In this document: positions 23,330-33,974 of the stretch, piece after piece
Layout: each line of letters starts with the position of its first letter
How positions within the stretch are numbered: the stretch's first letter is position 1
NCBI RefSeq assembly: GCF_022201045.2
Contig: NC_068562.1
Coordinates: 25,502,501 to 25,566,500, forward strand
Reading direction: 5' to 3'
Length of the DNA stretch: 64,000 nucleotides
DNA from: Citrus sinensis
Lineage: Eukaryota; Streptophyta; Magnoliopsida; Sapindales; Rutaceae
Program-made: the position numbers and the translations under genes
Notes under the pieces: model-generated
Told to the model about the DNA's origin: nothing
The model's database searches: none
The model's input: the letters and a program-made list of their open reading frames with translations, nothing else

Positions 23330-23581
23330 TACTTTATATGTGCATATTATTAGTTTTAAGTGAAACAAAATGTCATTGCAAAATTTTGAACAACAAACAT
23401 TAATTCTTTAGGGTTGTAGGGAACTGAAAAGTACACTGTCATTCGAAATTATTGTAAGTTAATTAAGATGACCTTGTAGAATTTAATTTTTTAAGATTTT
23501 GTTTAATGTACAATAATCGAGATTCAATTTTTTACTTCCATTTTCATTTTTACAAATTCTAATTAATTAAGTTGTCCCACT

Positions 23582-23684
23582 AGGGATAACATGATAACCC
23601 CGGTCCAGTACTCACCCGACCGAGAGTAGGATACAGTTAGGCCGAGGCTTCACTTGGGAAGCTCGAAGATTGAAAAAAAAAATA
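23582..23684. other. Unassigned GC-richer block ending in a short A run
   Basis: GC-richer than its surroundings (CCCGGTCCAGTACTCACCC, GGCCGAGGCTTCACTTGGG) and ending in A10 at 23673. It could be the 3' part of an older retroposon in the plus orientation. Not identified. Confidence 0.3.
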
Positions 23685-23696
23685 TATATACACATT

Positions 23697-23863
23697 TTTT
23701 TTTTTTTTTTTTGACCACGAAATATCCTAAAGAGGACTCCAACTGTATGAGGCGCACAAGTTTTTCCAACAAAGGCGACTTTCCTATGACTCGAACTGGG
23801 GAGCAAACCCAATCAAGCCACTTAAAAGGACTCCATTACCAATAGAGCCAACACTTTGTTGGT
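23697..23863 (-). mobile_element. tRNA-derived SINE with 12-bp target duplication
   Basis: On the minus strand the element starts at 23863 and has an A-box-like TGGCTCTATTGG and a B-box-like AGTTCGAGTC with about 40 bases between them, as in internal RNA polymerase III promoters. It ends in a run of about 16 A (plus-strand T run to 23712). It is bracketed by TATATACACATT at 23685-23696 and 23864-23875. A box pair, poly(A) tail and perfect duplication together define a SINE of about 167 bp. Confidence 0.85.
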
Positions 23864-23875
23864 TATATACACATT

Positions 23876-24483
23876 GTTTTAATTAGATCTTCTATTGCAA
23901 GAAAGTACCAAATCATAAAACCACAGCCACATCATAAAAAAAAAAAAAAAAGTCAAATTAGAAAAATGATATTTATCCACATGGTTTCCACAATAGTAAC
24001 AGAAACAACGATAAATCCATATGTTACATTGGTGTTAATGTGTGTTTTCAACCAACAGTAACTCCACATAGTTTTACATTTTTTAAATTATTTTTTAATT
24101 AACGTAATCCCATATGGCTTTACTGTTGTTTCTGTCACCGTTTTGAAAAATTCTTTTAGGTGAATATTATTACTCGTCAAATTATAACTTGAATAAAGCT
24201 TAGGATTTCAAGAAAATTACTCTAAATTGGCAATCCTTGGAAAGGTCTAATAATTGTACGACAAGTGCTAGAGAAATATGATATCAGGGTTGTTGCAGAA
24301 AAATAAAGTACGACTGATGCTAGTGAGACATCCACTAATACTAGGATTTTCCCATCCTTCCTTTAAATCTGAAATATTGTTTTCTTTCCAGCTGTGTGTG
24401 GCTTAGATTGCCTTGTAATTCCATGACCAAAGGCATCTTCGCTTGAATTAATCCATGAGGATTTTAAGCATGCGAGGTTTAAT
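23876..24483. other. Intergenic with a degenerate inverted repeat
   Basis: Sequences near 23960-24030 and 24105-24180 are loosely inverted copies (AACAGAAACAAC / complement GACAGAAACAAC, then CCATATG on both). No gene seen. Confidence 0.4.
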
Positions 24484-24492
24484 TAGATAGTT

Positions 24493-26455
24493 GGTTTTTT
24501 TTTTTTTTTTAATATGTCCCATTTGTCCCTAAATAAATTTATACCCTATTACATACATATGTCCCAAGAAGGAGAAAAAAGTCAAAAATACCCTTAAAAG
24601 AACCATCTATCTATATTTCGTCACCTCACCATTTTGAATACTTTCCAATACCTCACAATATTTCCTCTCACAATTTTCTCCTCTCTCACCATTTCATCTC
24701 TTACCTCCAATATAAAGGTTTTTGATAAACTTAAACACTTCAAAAAAACTTAAAAGTAGGTGCATTATCAAGTAGTGGATAAGGTATGTTTGAAATTTAA
24801 ATATTTTATATGTTTAGGGTTTGATTTGATTTCATTACAAGTATATTTGGTAATGTTTTATGAGTTTGTAATAGTAGATTATTCATTTCAGTGCTTGCAC
24901 CCACACACACACACTATTGCATAAAATGTAGGGATTTAAGACCAAAATATTCAATTTAAGTTTTGGATAATTAATAAATGATTCTAGGAAGAAATTGAGT
25001 ATGAAGTTGGGTAAGTCGAATATATAGTCGAGAAAGAAGTGAAGTAAAGGAGTGGATTAAGTCGATTATATAGTCAAGTAAGGAAGTCGAGTAAGTTGAG
25101 TATCTAGTTTTAGCAAAAGGTGAAGTTAATCGAGTAAGTTATGACGTAAGTCAGGTAGGAAGTCGAGAAATATGTCAAGTAATAATAAACTTAGTAGTAA
25201 AGTATAAGTCAAGTAATTAGTCGAGTAATATATAATATTTTGAGTAATTAGTAGAATAAGTCTTTGAACAAGTCCAGTAGAAGTCAAGTAAGTTGATGAG
25301 TAAGTCGAGTATAAATTGAGTAAATCTATTGAATAAGTTGAGTATTAGTTTTGAGCCTTTTGAACACACCCAATAAGAGCCAATGTCGTTACATAAGGAG
25401 TGATGCCTTGATTGTTGATTTATACTTTATTTATTTCCTTGATGTTGTTTAAACACGTATCAAATTTAAATTTATTTGTCTATACAGGGTTTGATGGCGG
25501 ATCGAAGATGGTGTGTTGTCTTTAAGACATCTTGGAGTTTTTAGGCTATGGCTTGAGTGCTTGGAGCAAGTGAAAGACTATCCTAAGTCATTGTATGAGG
25601 ATTTTCTCTACTGAAAATGTATAATAATGACTTTGCTAGTTGTTATGAGATGACATTATATTTAATGTTTGTTGGCTAATTAATGGTTGTTGGAAATACT
25701 ATTATTTTTTAATAGTTCTTGTGTATCTTGGAAGATGATTACTTATTTATACAAATGAAGTTGAGAATTACGCAACTTCTATGAAAAAGTCGAGATTTTT
25801 TTAGGGGACTTAATTGGTTTCGGTTCAATTGAAATCAAGTATACTCAATTGGTTGCCAACTTTCATGAAAGAAGTCAAGAGTTTTTCAGAGAACTTAATT
25901 GGTTATGGTTCAATTGAGGTCAAGTGTACTCAACTCGTTACCCGAATTTTATGAAAGAAATTGAGAATTTTTCAGGAAATTTAATTGGTCATGGTTCAAC
26001 TAAAGTTGAGTATACTCAGTTTGTTACCCGACCTCATTAAAGAAGCCGAGAATTTTTTTAGGAGACTTAATTGTTCATGATTCAATTAAGGTCAAGTACA
26101 CTCATCTCGTTACTCGACATGATTAAACAAATTGAGAATTTTTTTGAGGAACTTAATCATTTTAGTTTAATTGAGGTCGAGTATTTTCAACTCATTACTT
26201 GACTTATATAAAAGAAGTTGGGAATTATGTTCAGGGGACTTAATTTGCTCTAGTTCAATTGAAGTTGAATATACTCAACTCATTATCTGACTTAATTGAG
26301 GATATTTTTGTAATTTTTCTCTTTATTTGAGTATATATGTGTAAAATTAAAGAGTGTAATAATTTTATATATGAGTAAAATTAAAGAGTGTAATAATTTA
26401 AGGCATATTTAGGGTATTTAGGGGGTAATGGGGGCATATCTCACCGAATTCTCCC
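24493..26455. mobile_element. 1.96-kb non-autonomous Mutator-type element, perfect 9-bp TSD
   Basis: Flanked by TAGATAGTT at 24484-24492 and 26456-26464. The left end starts GG followed by T15 then AATATGTCCC; the right end (complement) starts GGGAGAATTCGGTGAGATATGCCCC, given here by its parts GGGAGAATTC and GATATGCCCC. The ends are only partly alike. Inside there are no long ORFs: a possible leader with promoter-like sequence (about 24650-24800), dispersed short GTCGAGTAAG-like units (25010-25345), a short ATGGCGGATCG start with early stops (25494), and an 86-bp tandem array. Confidence 0.8.
25781..26295. repeat. Six-copy 86-bp tandem array inside the Mutator-type element
   Basis: Units begin near 25781, 25865, 25951, 26036, 26122 and 26208 with ATGAAAGAAGT-GAGAATTTTT-like sequence and continue with GGGACTTAATTGGT, GGTTCAATTGAGGTCAAGT and TACTCAACTCGTTACC. 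Spacing is 84-86 bp and units differ at many positions, so the array is old. Confidence 0.9.
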
Positions 26456-26778
26456 TAGATAGTTTCTAACAAAATAAACTGATTTGTGTTTAATATGTAA
26501 GTTTAATTAGATATAATTTTGTCTTTTCATATAATTTTCATGAATGTTAAAGTCGTCAAATGAGGAAAAGAATTTTAAGAGATACCTAAAGAGGTGCCAA
26601 TAGTCCAACTAATTATTTGTAACAATATTGTTCTCTATTCCAAACCGTGACCCATATGTTTCAGCTTGCCATTTGAAACAATAAGATGACAATGAAGTTG
26701 ATTAATGACATTTTTGAGATATGTACTTTATTAGATTTTGTATTGTGGAATATAGTCTTAATACAATTATTTTAAAAT

Positions 26779-27430
26779 GAGTAAATATTGGTTTAATGCT
26801 TATATTTTAAATTAAATGTTCGTTTAGTTATTATATTTTAAAAAATACCTTAGACGCCCCTGTTCTTTAATATGTTATATTTTTACTCTTATTATTTCTT
26901 TACTTTTATAATAATACATTTTCTATAATATTTTTGACATTAATTTATTTATCTATTGAAAAACTTAATTAGCAAATCAACTAATAATTATTTATTAGCT
27001 AATTAACCAACGAATATCATTCTAAAAGAACTAGTATTTTTTGTGCCCTTACAACAATCTTGTTGATTATTATTTTATAAATTAATTAATACCAACCAGC
27101 TTTAAACAATGTCTAATACCTTACAACAATCTTACTGATAATTGTTTATAAACAATTAATTTACAAAATTAATCCTAGAAGTACAATAATAACAAAAAAA
27201 ATTTATTAATTTTTATTTTACTTTTAAGGTTGATTTGATAAATTAATGTTTTTTCTTTTCAATAATATCTCCAAGAATATTGTTGCAAAGGTATTATTGT
27301 AAAAATAAAGAAAAAGTAAGGGTAAGAGTGTAACGTATTTAATAAAAAGGTTGTCTTCAGGTGTTTTTTTAAAATATATGGATTAAATAAGTATTGAAGT
27401 GAAAATATAAAGACTAAATGGACATTTACC
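26779..27430. mobile_element. Inverted-repeat element, family X copy 1
   Basis: The left arm starts GTAAATATTGGTTTAATGC and contains TTTAAAAAATACCT--GACG and TTTTACTCTTA; the right arm is its complement (GGTAAATGTCCATTTAGTC, ACACCTGAAGAC, TTACTTTTTCTTTATTTTTA). Short inverted motifs such as TTACAACAATCTTG recur in the core. Similar elements lie at 29583-31085 and 36614-36765. No clear target duplication. Confidence 0.7.
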
Positions 27431-28601
27431 TGTTATAATTAATGCAAATATATACATGGGCGAATTGTTACCTAAATCATAATCAAAACAACACTCACCA
27501 TTTTATGAAAACAAAATACACATTGCTCACAAACACATAATCATACATAAATGTGAGTAAAAAGAAGGGAAATATTAGTCATCCACTCAAAGATTACATG
27601 CTATAAAAATTGCTACAAAAAAATTTGAATGTGCTCAATTTTGTGCTCATTATTTAAAATGTGTATTTATCACGTATTAAAAAAATAAAATTTACTCTTA
27701 CAAACTAACAAAACATAAGCAAATAAAAATTATAGTGGTGGTCATTTTGTAAAATAATTCTATCTTTTTAGTAGGCGGTGGATACATATTATAAATAATG
27801 GGTACAAAATCCAATAAATTTAATTTTTTTATAATATTTTCAATAACAGAAAATTTTTTGGGTGGATAGTTAGATGATTTTCTTAAAACTAATATGATTT
27901 GATGATATATACACGTAAGTGATGATCGTCCACTCTCTCACCAACTAATTATTACAAGAGATCATGCCTTAGACAAAAGCAATTTAAAATTGCACGAGAG
28001 AAGAAAAGATCAATTGTCTAATATCTCTAACAATAGCGAACAATAATGAATAAGCCCTTTAACTTATACTCAAAAGATAAAGAGCATTTTACTATCTGCT
28101 TTTCATTTTTTTAATTTTTAAATTCATTTCACCACATATAATCATAAATTGTGCAATGAGGAAAAGCAAAAAGGAAACAATTCTAAGTGGGGAGGCATGC
28201 ATGAAAAATGATGGCATTTATGCATCCTCTTTAATTCAATATATCTCCATCAAACTTTGCCCACCTCCCTAAGAGGAGGTCTTCCTACTTTCTTATCTGC
28301 AAAGCATTAACTTTAATCATATTACAAAAACCCTTTATAACATACAAACATTGTTTGATATCTTCATCATTTGTTTGGTTCACTCCATTAATACACACAA
28401 AACATCAAAGCTAGCTTGCCATATTCTCTATATGTGTATGTTATAGCTGGGTTTTAAGTTGAAGCTGCTTGTGTTTGTACTCCTGCGGTGCAAAACAAGT
28501 GCACAGCTTCGGTGTGCTCTTCCTATGTAACTTCAACTCTTCAAGAAGTTTTAGCAGCAGTAGTGAAGCTAGCAATTGAAGCAACAATAACAAGTAGAGA
28601 C
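27431..28601. other. Intergenic; upstream region of the 28602 gene
   Basis: AT-rich. A TATA-like TTTATAACAT lies near 28333. Open codons without ATG extend from 28458 to 28601 in the frame of the next gene, so part of this is 5' UTR or an unrecognised N-terminal extension. Confidence 0.5.
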
Positions 28602-29337
28602 ATGGAAAAATTGCGTAATAATAATACTGAAGAAACACAAGGGCAAGACAAGAGCATTAATGGTTGCTATAATGGGCCTGATCACAACATTAAGCCAATC
28701 AGCCTGAAGAGTAATCTTAAGAAGACAACAACGATGGAATTGGAGGCAGAAAATCAAGTCATGAATGAGAAGACTACAGGAAGGAGGAAAGTAGTAACTT
28801 GGCCTGATGCTCACGGCAAAGATATTGCCCATGTTCACGAATTTGAGCCTGGGTAAAATTAATTTATTTATATATCTTGCTTGATAATGAAATTAACCTT
28901 GTATTACATGGTTCTTTCTAATTAGGAAGCCCTCATTTTATAAAATGAATGATGATAATCTTGTCATATAAACCAAGTTTATAAATTTGTATCTTAATTG
29001 ATACACAAAATATTGATTTAAGAACTTTGTAAGCATAATCTTATTAAGTTTTCAAAAATGCTAAAGATACATAAGGAAGACAAAAGGTACCATAACATTA
29101 TATAATTTTATAATATTAATTGATTATTATTTTATTTTTCTCTTACACCGTATGATCTTATAGTTTATTATGTCGCCCTTCTATTGAATGCTTTTGTTCA
29201 AATAGCACTAATATTAAGTTTAAACGAGCTTACAATTTCAATAATTTTCACTATAGCTTTATGTTGAAAGCAGTGCTACGTCAGAAGATGGAGAGCTTGG
29301 GAGAATAAGGAACTCTTGCGTTTGCACAATTCAATGA
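28602..29337 (+). CDS. Small conserved-looking plant protein of unknown function
   Basis: Two exons, 28602-28852 and 29274-29337, with donor GG|GTAAAA and acceptor CAG|TGCT, give 104 aa. I chose the first in-frame ATG (MEKLRNNNTEE); 48 open codons precede it, so an upstream non-AUG or spliced start cannot be excluded. The C-terminal half looks constrained: SLKSNLKKTTTMELE, RRKVVTWPDAHGKDIAHVHEFEP (read as RRKVVTWPDAHG and DIAHVHEFEP), then the second exon SEDGELGRIRNSCVCTIQ with a terminal Cys-x-Cys. Without the second exon the protein would end abruptly after EFEPG. I remember similar WPDAHGKD-type sequences in plant hypothetical proteins but cannot name the family. No signal peptide; basic N-half, probably soluble. 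Confidence 0.7.
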
Positions 29338-29666
29338 GATAAACAAGACATCAATGGTATGATATATACCACAGTACCGTAGATTAATAAATGATTGGAA
29401 TGTGAGTCAAGGTTTAATTAGTTGTCAATCTTCTAATTAGTAACCTATTGTTAGATTCTCCTCGTGCTCTTCGAAGTACAATACCTGAATTGTCGTAGAA
29501 TCATCATGGGTTGGATTAACTTTTAGACTTTTAGTTCACTCCATAGGGAATAATTAATAGTGTGACGTACGTTTTCGCAAACGGGTAAATGCTTTTGTGA
29601 TCTATATACTTTGATATGTTTAGATCTTATATTTTAAAAATATTTCAAAACATCCATACTAATTAA

Positions 29667-29789
29667 GGCAAACTCTATCTTACATGCATGTAAGATACAT
29701 GCCTCTCACATGAATAGTGTATATGTGGGACCCACACACTATTTATGTGAGAGGCATGTATCTTACATGCATGTAAGATAGAGGATCCC
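29667..29789. mobile_element. Palindromic Mutator-type MITE (family with 8232-8359)
   Basis: Ends GGCAAACTCTATCTTACA and (complement) GGGATCCTCTATCTTACA; each arm contains the palindrome TCTTACATGCATGTAAGA. The centre is GTGGGACCCAC. Flanks TACTAATTAA (29657-29666) and TACTATTAA (29790-29798) form an imperfect 9-10-bp duplication. It is inserted inside family X copy 2. Confidence 0.83.
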
Positions 29790-30066
29790 TACTATTAAAT
29801 GTATTACGTTTCCATCCTTTTTTTTTTTACAATAATACCTACGTAGCAATATTTTAAAAAATATCAATAAAAAGAAAAATATGTTAATTCATCAAATTAG
29901 TATTAAAAATAAAATAAAAATATGTAAATTTTTTATGTTATTATTTCACTTCTAGAATTATTTGAAAATTTTAAATTTTTATATACAAATATTAGTAAGA
30001 TTGTTGCAAGGATATTAAATTTTACTTTAAGTTTATTAGTATTAATTTATTTATAAATAATTATTA

Positions 30067-30745
30067 GGAAAAAAGACACCTGCATTGGTTTGGGAAAATG
30101 GTTACAAAAACCCTTAATTTTCAATAAGGGACATTAAGACCCCCTTTTGACCATAATACCCTTTGACTTTATAAACTCAAAAAATTGACCCCAAAATTTT
30201 ATAATAAATAGAAATATAGCATTAAAATAAATGTAATAATCTATATTTAAAATAATTTTAACATTTAAAAATATTTTGATATTTTACAATCTATTAGACA
30301 TATCTTATCATGTTAAAGTAATTTTTAATAATAAATAGAAATATAATATTAAAAGAAATTAATTAAAGTTAAAATTATTTTCAATATTATGTAAAAAATT
30401 AATTTTAATATTATTAGTAGGGAGATATTTTGTTAATTGTAAAATCTATTTAATCCAAAGATTTATTTAAAATCTTTGTAATAAATAAAAATATATTATC
30501 AAAATAATAATTTAAAATTTTAATATTATTTTAAATGTTAAAAATAATTTAATATTATTAGTGTACTAGATAGATTATGTTATTTATATTATATTTATAT
30601 TAATTAAAAAATTTAAAGTCAATGTTCTAATTACTGTATTTAAAGGATATTATGGTAAAAATGGGGTCTTGGTGTATCTTTTTGAAACTTTTTGGGCCTT
30701 TATGAGCATTTCTTCAAACCTCAGGGGTGTTGGTGTCATTTTCCC
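30067..30745. mobile_element. Mutator-type MITE, perfect 9-bp TSD, nested in family X copy 2
   Basis: Flanked by TAATTATTA at 30058-30066 and 30746-30754. Left end GGAAAAAAGACACC, right end complement GGGAAAATGACACC; diverged TIRs continue through AAGACCCC and TGACCATAATACCCTTT / TTACCATAATATCCTTT. The core is ATAATAAATAGAAATATA-like AT-rich DNA shared with 32676-33091. No ORF. Confidence 0.87.
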
Positions 30746-31095
30746 TAATTATTAGCAAGACTGTTGCAAAGTTTAGAAAAGAAAAAATCCTAATCTTTTT
30801 TCTTAAAATGGTGAGTGTCTTTTTTCATACTGATATTTATTGGTTAATTGGTTAATTTATTTGTTTAACAAATAATTATTGGTTAATTTGTTAATTAATT
30901 TATTTATAGATAAATTAACTAATGTCAAGAATATAATAACTAGGATATTATTGTAAAAATAAAGAAAAAGTAAGTGTAAGAATGTAACATATTTAATAAT
31001 AACTGGTATATTGAGGTATTTTTAAAAATATATGAATTAAACGAGCATTTAAGTTAAAATACAGAGACTAAACGAATATTTACCCTTTTAAAAAT

Positions 31096-32675
31096 GTGTT
31101 GTTTCTTCCTCTTCTTCCTTTTTTTTTTTGTGTTATTTTCTCATTGAGATTATAATTTTCAGCTGAAATTAAAAGAAAATTATTATTTTGTGATTTTTCT
31201 GACCTTCTTTGGTCGTGGAAAATATGAACGAAGATGCACAAATTAAAAGAAATTAGATCATCGTAATTTCAGATATTATAATAAATTTGTGGATACAATA
31301 TTGTATATAGGTTTTTTTTTTGGATATTATACTATTAAAGTATACAGGTCAATAATTTATCCCCACTTTAACAAATCCAGTATCCTAAATCAGATTAATA
31401 CTATGATTCCTCATCTGGTGAGGGTTCCTACACTTTAGCATACAATTTTTTCAAGTTTCTGATGAGAAGTATTCTGTTACAGCCGACGTATGATTCTCTC
31501 TCTAAAATTTCCGTCATGTGCGCTGACCAGTTTTTGATGAGAATTGAGAAGTATTCATATGGAAAGTTAGTGTGAGAGCTCTTCATGTATGAATTCGGCA
31601 TGGGCGGCATCTTCAATTTAGAAGAATATACTTCAATATGGATCGAGGCCCAATTTATTCAAAATATTGATAAGCCGACTATTGGCACCCCAGGAATCTC
31701 CTCATCAAACCCCTTCTTCAATTTTATTTATTTATTTTTGAAAATGTCATTTTTTTAATTAAGTACACTCTTCTAATTTTTTTTTTTTTATTGTTGCAAC
31801 TCAAAATAATGCTGTGCTATTTTTATTTATTTCTTTTGCAACCTTATTGTAACCATACATATAGATTAAAAAATTTTCTAGGTGATGAATTTTTGAATGT
31901 TAATCATTGGTTTAAATATCACAAATTATAATTTGAAAGTAATCTTAAGTACAAGAACATTTACTCAATAAGAAATAGGAAAAGAACAATAGATTATTTT
32001 AAATTTGTACAATTTATTTTAGCTAGATAAGAAGTAACAAATAGAAATTTTTTTTTAAAAAAAGATTGATTGTGAATATAAGTAATTTATTAGGAAAAAA
32101 AATCCTATGTGTGTTTAATTTTTATTTCTCCTTAACTATAACTTTATTTGAAGTGGGCTTTCACGAGGATAATGAAGGGATGCAAATGGCTTCAATATTG
32201 AATGATTGAAACCAAATATAATCAAATACAATAATACGTATATTAATCTATATTTTTCATTTGATAATGATCAAGGTTCTTGCCATATTTAAATTTTATA
32301 AATTCCATAACAGTCTTGATTCTTACTATATATAAGTTCCATAGTGGTCTTGATTTCGACCACTTATTTTTGATTGAGGAGGATCTTCATCTAATTCTGT
32401 TCTTGATCTTTAGGAATAAATGACTCCTATGATTTTATTCCCATCTTACCATATATAATGGTCTTGATTTTCTATAATATATGTTTGATTGAGGATGATC
32501 TGAATAATAATATCTTTACTGAAAATAACATAAAATTTCGTACAAAAACCACAATAAACAAAAAAAAAAAAAAATCTTGTCTTGCAGTGATTTTTTTTTT
32601 AATTCTATAGTTAATTTTTTTGTCTTCTAATGATGTATTATTTTTGAGAAAATGATAGCTGCATCTCTAATGTTG
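31096..32675. other. Intergenic, AT-rich, no gene identified
   Basis: A more complex stretch at about 31410-31700 has chance-length open frames on both strands; I could not match it to a family. The rest contains poly(T) and poly(A) runs and short repeats such as GTTCTTGCCAT/GGTCTTGATT near 32275-32475. Confidence 0.5.
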
Positions 32676-33091
32676 GGAAAATGGTCATGCACACCCCAAG
32701 TTTTCAATAAGGAATTCCAAAAATCATTTTTAATAATAATACCCTTTATCTCTATTAACTCGAAAAAAATTGACTCCAGTATTTTATAATAATTAGAAAT
32801 ATAATATTAAAATGAATGAAATAATATTTTTATTTTAAGATAATTTCGATATTTAAAAAACTTTAATATTTGACTATATATTAGACATATTTCGTTATAT
32901 TGAAGCAAATTTAATATTATTTGTCTACTAAACAGATTAAATTATTTATGTTATATTTATTTCGTACTTATTAAAAAATTTTGAAGTTAATTTTTTTAGT
33001 TAATATATTCAAAGCGTATTATGATAATTATGGTAAAAACATAGTTTTGGTATCCTTTATTAAAAACTTAGGGGTGTGCATGAATATTACC
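32676..33091. mobile_element. Diverged relative of the 30067 Mutator-type MITE
   Basis: Ends GGAAAATGGTCATGCACACCCC and (complement) GGTAATATTCATGCACACCCC, each given here for its shared TCATGCACACCCC. Flanks CTAATGTTG (32667-32675) and CAAATTTTG (33092-33100) agree at 7 of 9 positions. The core TAATTAGAAATATAATATTA matches the element at 30067. 416 bp, no ORF. Confidence 0.72.
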
Positions 33092-33409
33092 CAAATTTTG
33101 GTCCTTTTTCCATTTTTTCTATACTAATTTTTTTGCATGTATCATTGTTGGGATGACTTTTATATGGGATTATAAAAAAAACATTCCTATTATGATCTTC
33201 ATTTCTTTCCAACAAGTTAAATACATCACCTTCTTTGGATACTTGTTAAGATTCACCCAGCCTTAATTTGCTGTAGTTTACCCAATTGAATTTATATAAT
33301 AAATTGTGAAAACTTATATTACATAATTGAATAAAAACTTATATTAAGAAATTCAAATATTTAATGACTTACCATAGTTCTACCAAATAGAGCCTTAGCC
33401 ATGGTTGCC

Positions 33410-33418
33410 TATATAAAG
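33410..33418 (+). promoter_or_regulatory. TATA box of the cysteine-rich peptide gene
   Basis: TATATAAAG, about 85 bp before the start codon; the 5' UTR is short and A-rich. Confidence 0.6.
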
Positions 33419-33502
33419 TCACAAACAAATACAACTTATTACATCTACATCTTTTCATTCCAAAGGTTGCATTCAAATTCAATAGCAGAAAAGGAAAGAA
33501 AA

Positions 33503-33974
33503 ATGAAGAGTTTCTCAGCATTTGTTGTTCTTTTACTTGTTCTCTTCAACGCTTCTGCAGGTGAATTTTACATCTTAATTAGTTCTTCTTGTATAGTATT
33601 TATTATTATTTTTTAATCCATCAAATCTTTGATTACAATTGCGATCTCTCACGTATTTCGTTATGGCAGAAATTGGATAAAATATAATTTTTTAGCGATT
33701 GATTTTACACAATGTTGATAATTTGGCATATGTTAACCTATAATTTAATTCGGATTATTAATCATCTATTTCGCATTTGATATTTTATTTAATTATGGCA
33801 TGTGATTTTTCAGGGGATGCTCAAAGTTGTAAACTGAAATTTCATCCTCCTGGAGGAGATTGCACCGTGCTTAAGTGTGCACCAGCTTGTGCTCAGGTCG
33901 GACCCAATTGCAAGGGGCGCTGCTTAGATAATTTGAATTGTTGTTGCGTTTGTCCACAACCACTTAATAATTAG
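33503..33974 (+). CDS. Secreted cysteine-rich (defensin-like) peptide precursor
   Basis: Two exons, 33503-33560 and 33814-33974, 72 aa. Exon 1 codes for a signal peptide (MKSFSAFVVLLLVLFNASA), and the intron sits at the cleavage region, the usual gene plan of plant defensin-like peptides. The mature part (about 52 aa, from GDAQ or DAQ) has ten cysteines spaced C-x10-C-x4-C-x3-C-x6-C-x3-C-x5-CCC-x1-C, including a CCC triplet, and a PPGGDC turn. That pattern is not the eight-cysteine defensin spacing (no GxC followed by CxC in the usual places), so I call it defensin-like only by size, signal peptide and gene structure. Probably apoplastic; role in defence or signalling is conjecture. Confidence 0.75.

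Larger units (their letters stand above)
29583..31085. mobile_element. Inverted-repeat element, family X copy 2, carrying two nested insertions
   Basis: Starts GGGTAAATGCTTTTGTGATC and ends ACGAATATTTACCC; the right arm contains ATTATTGTAAAAATAAAG, AAAAGTAAGTGTAAGAATG and GAGGTATTTTTAAAAATAT. Removing the nested elements 29667-29789 and 30067-30745 with one copy of each target duplication leaves about 680 bp, close to the 652 bp of copy 1. Confidence 0.75.

Noticed and set aside
23750-23863. A tRNA gene suggested by A- and B-box-like motifs
   Set aside because: No cloverleaf, no acceptor stem pairing, and an A tail plus target duplication show a SINE instead.
25781-26295. CRISPR-like array
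   Set aside because: The 86-bp units are contiguous and diverged, with no unique spacers, and the sequence is a plant nuclear genome.
31428-31616. Open frames on both strands near 31410-31700
   Set aside because: The plus-strand reading looks faintly protein-like but has an early stop and no family I can name; evidence is too thin for a pseudogene call.
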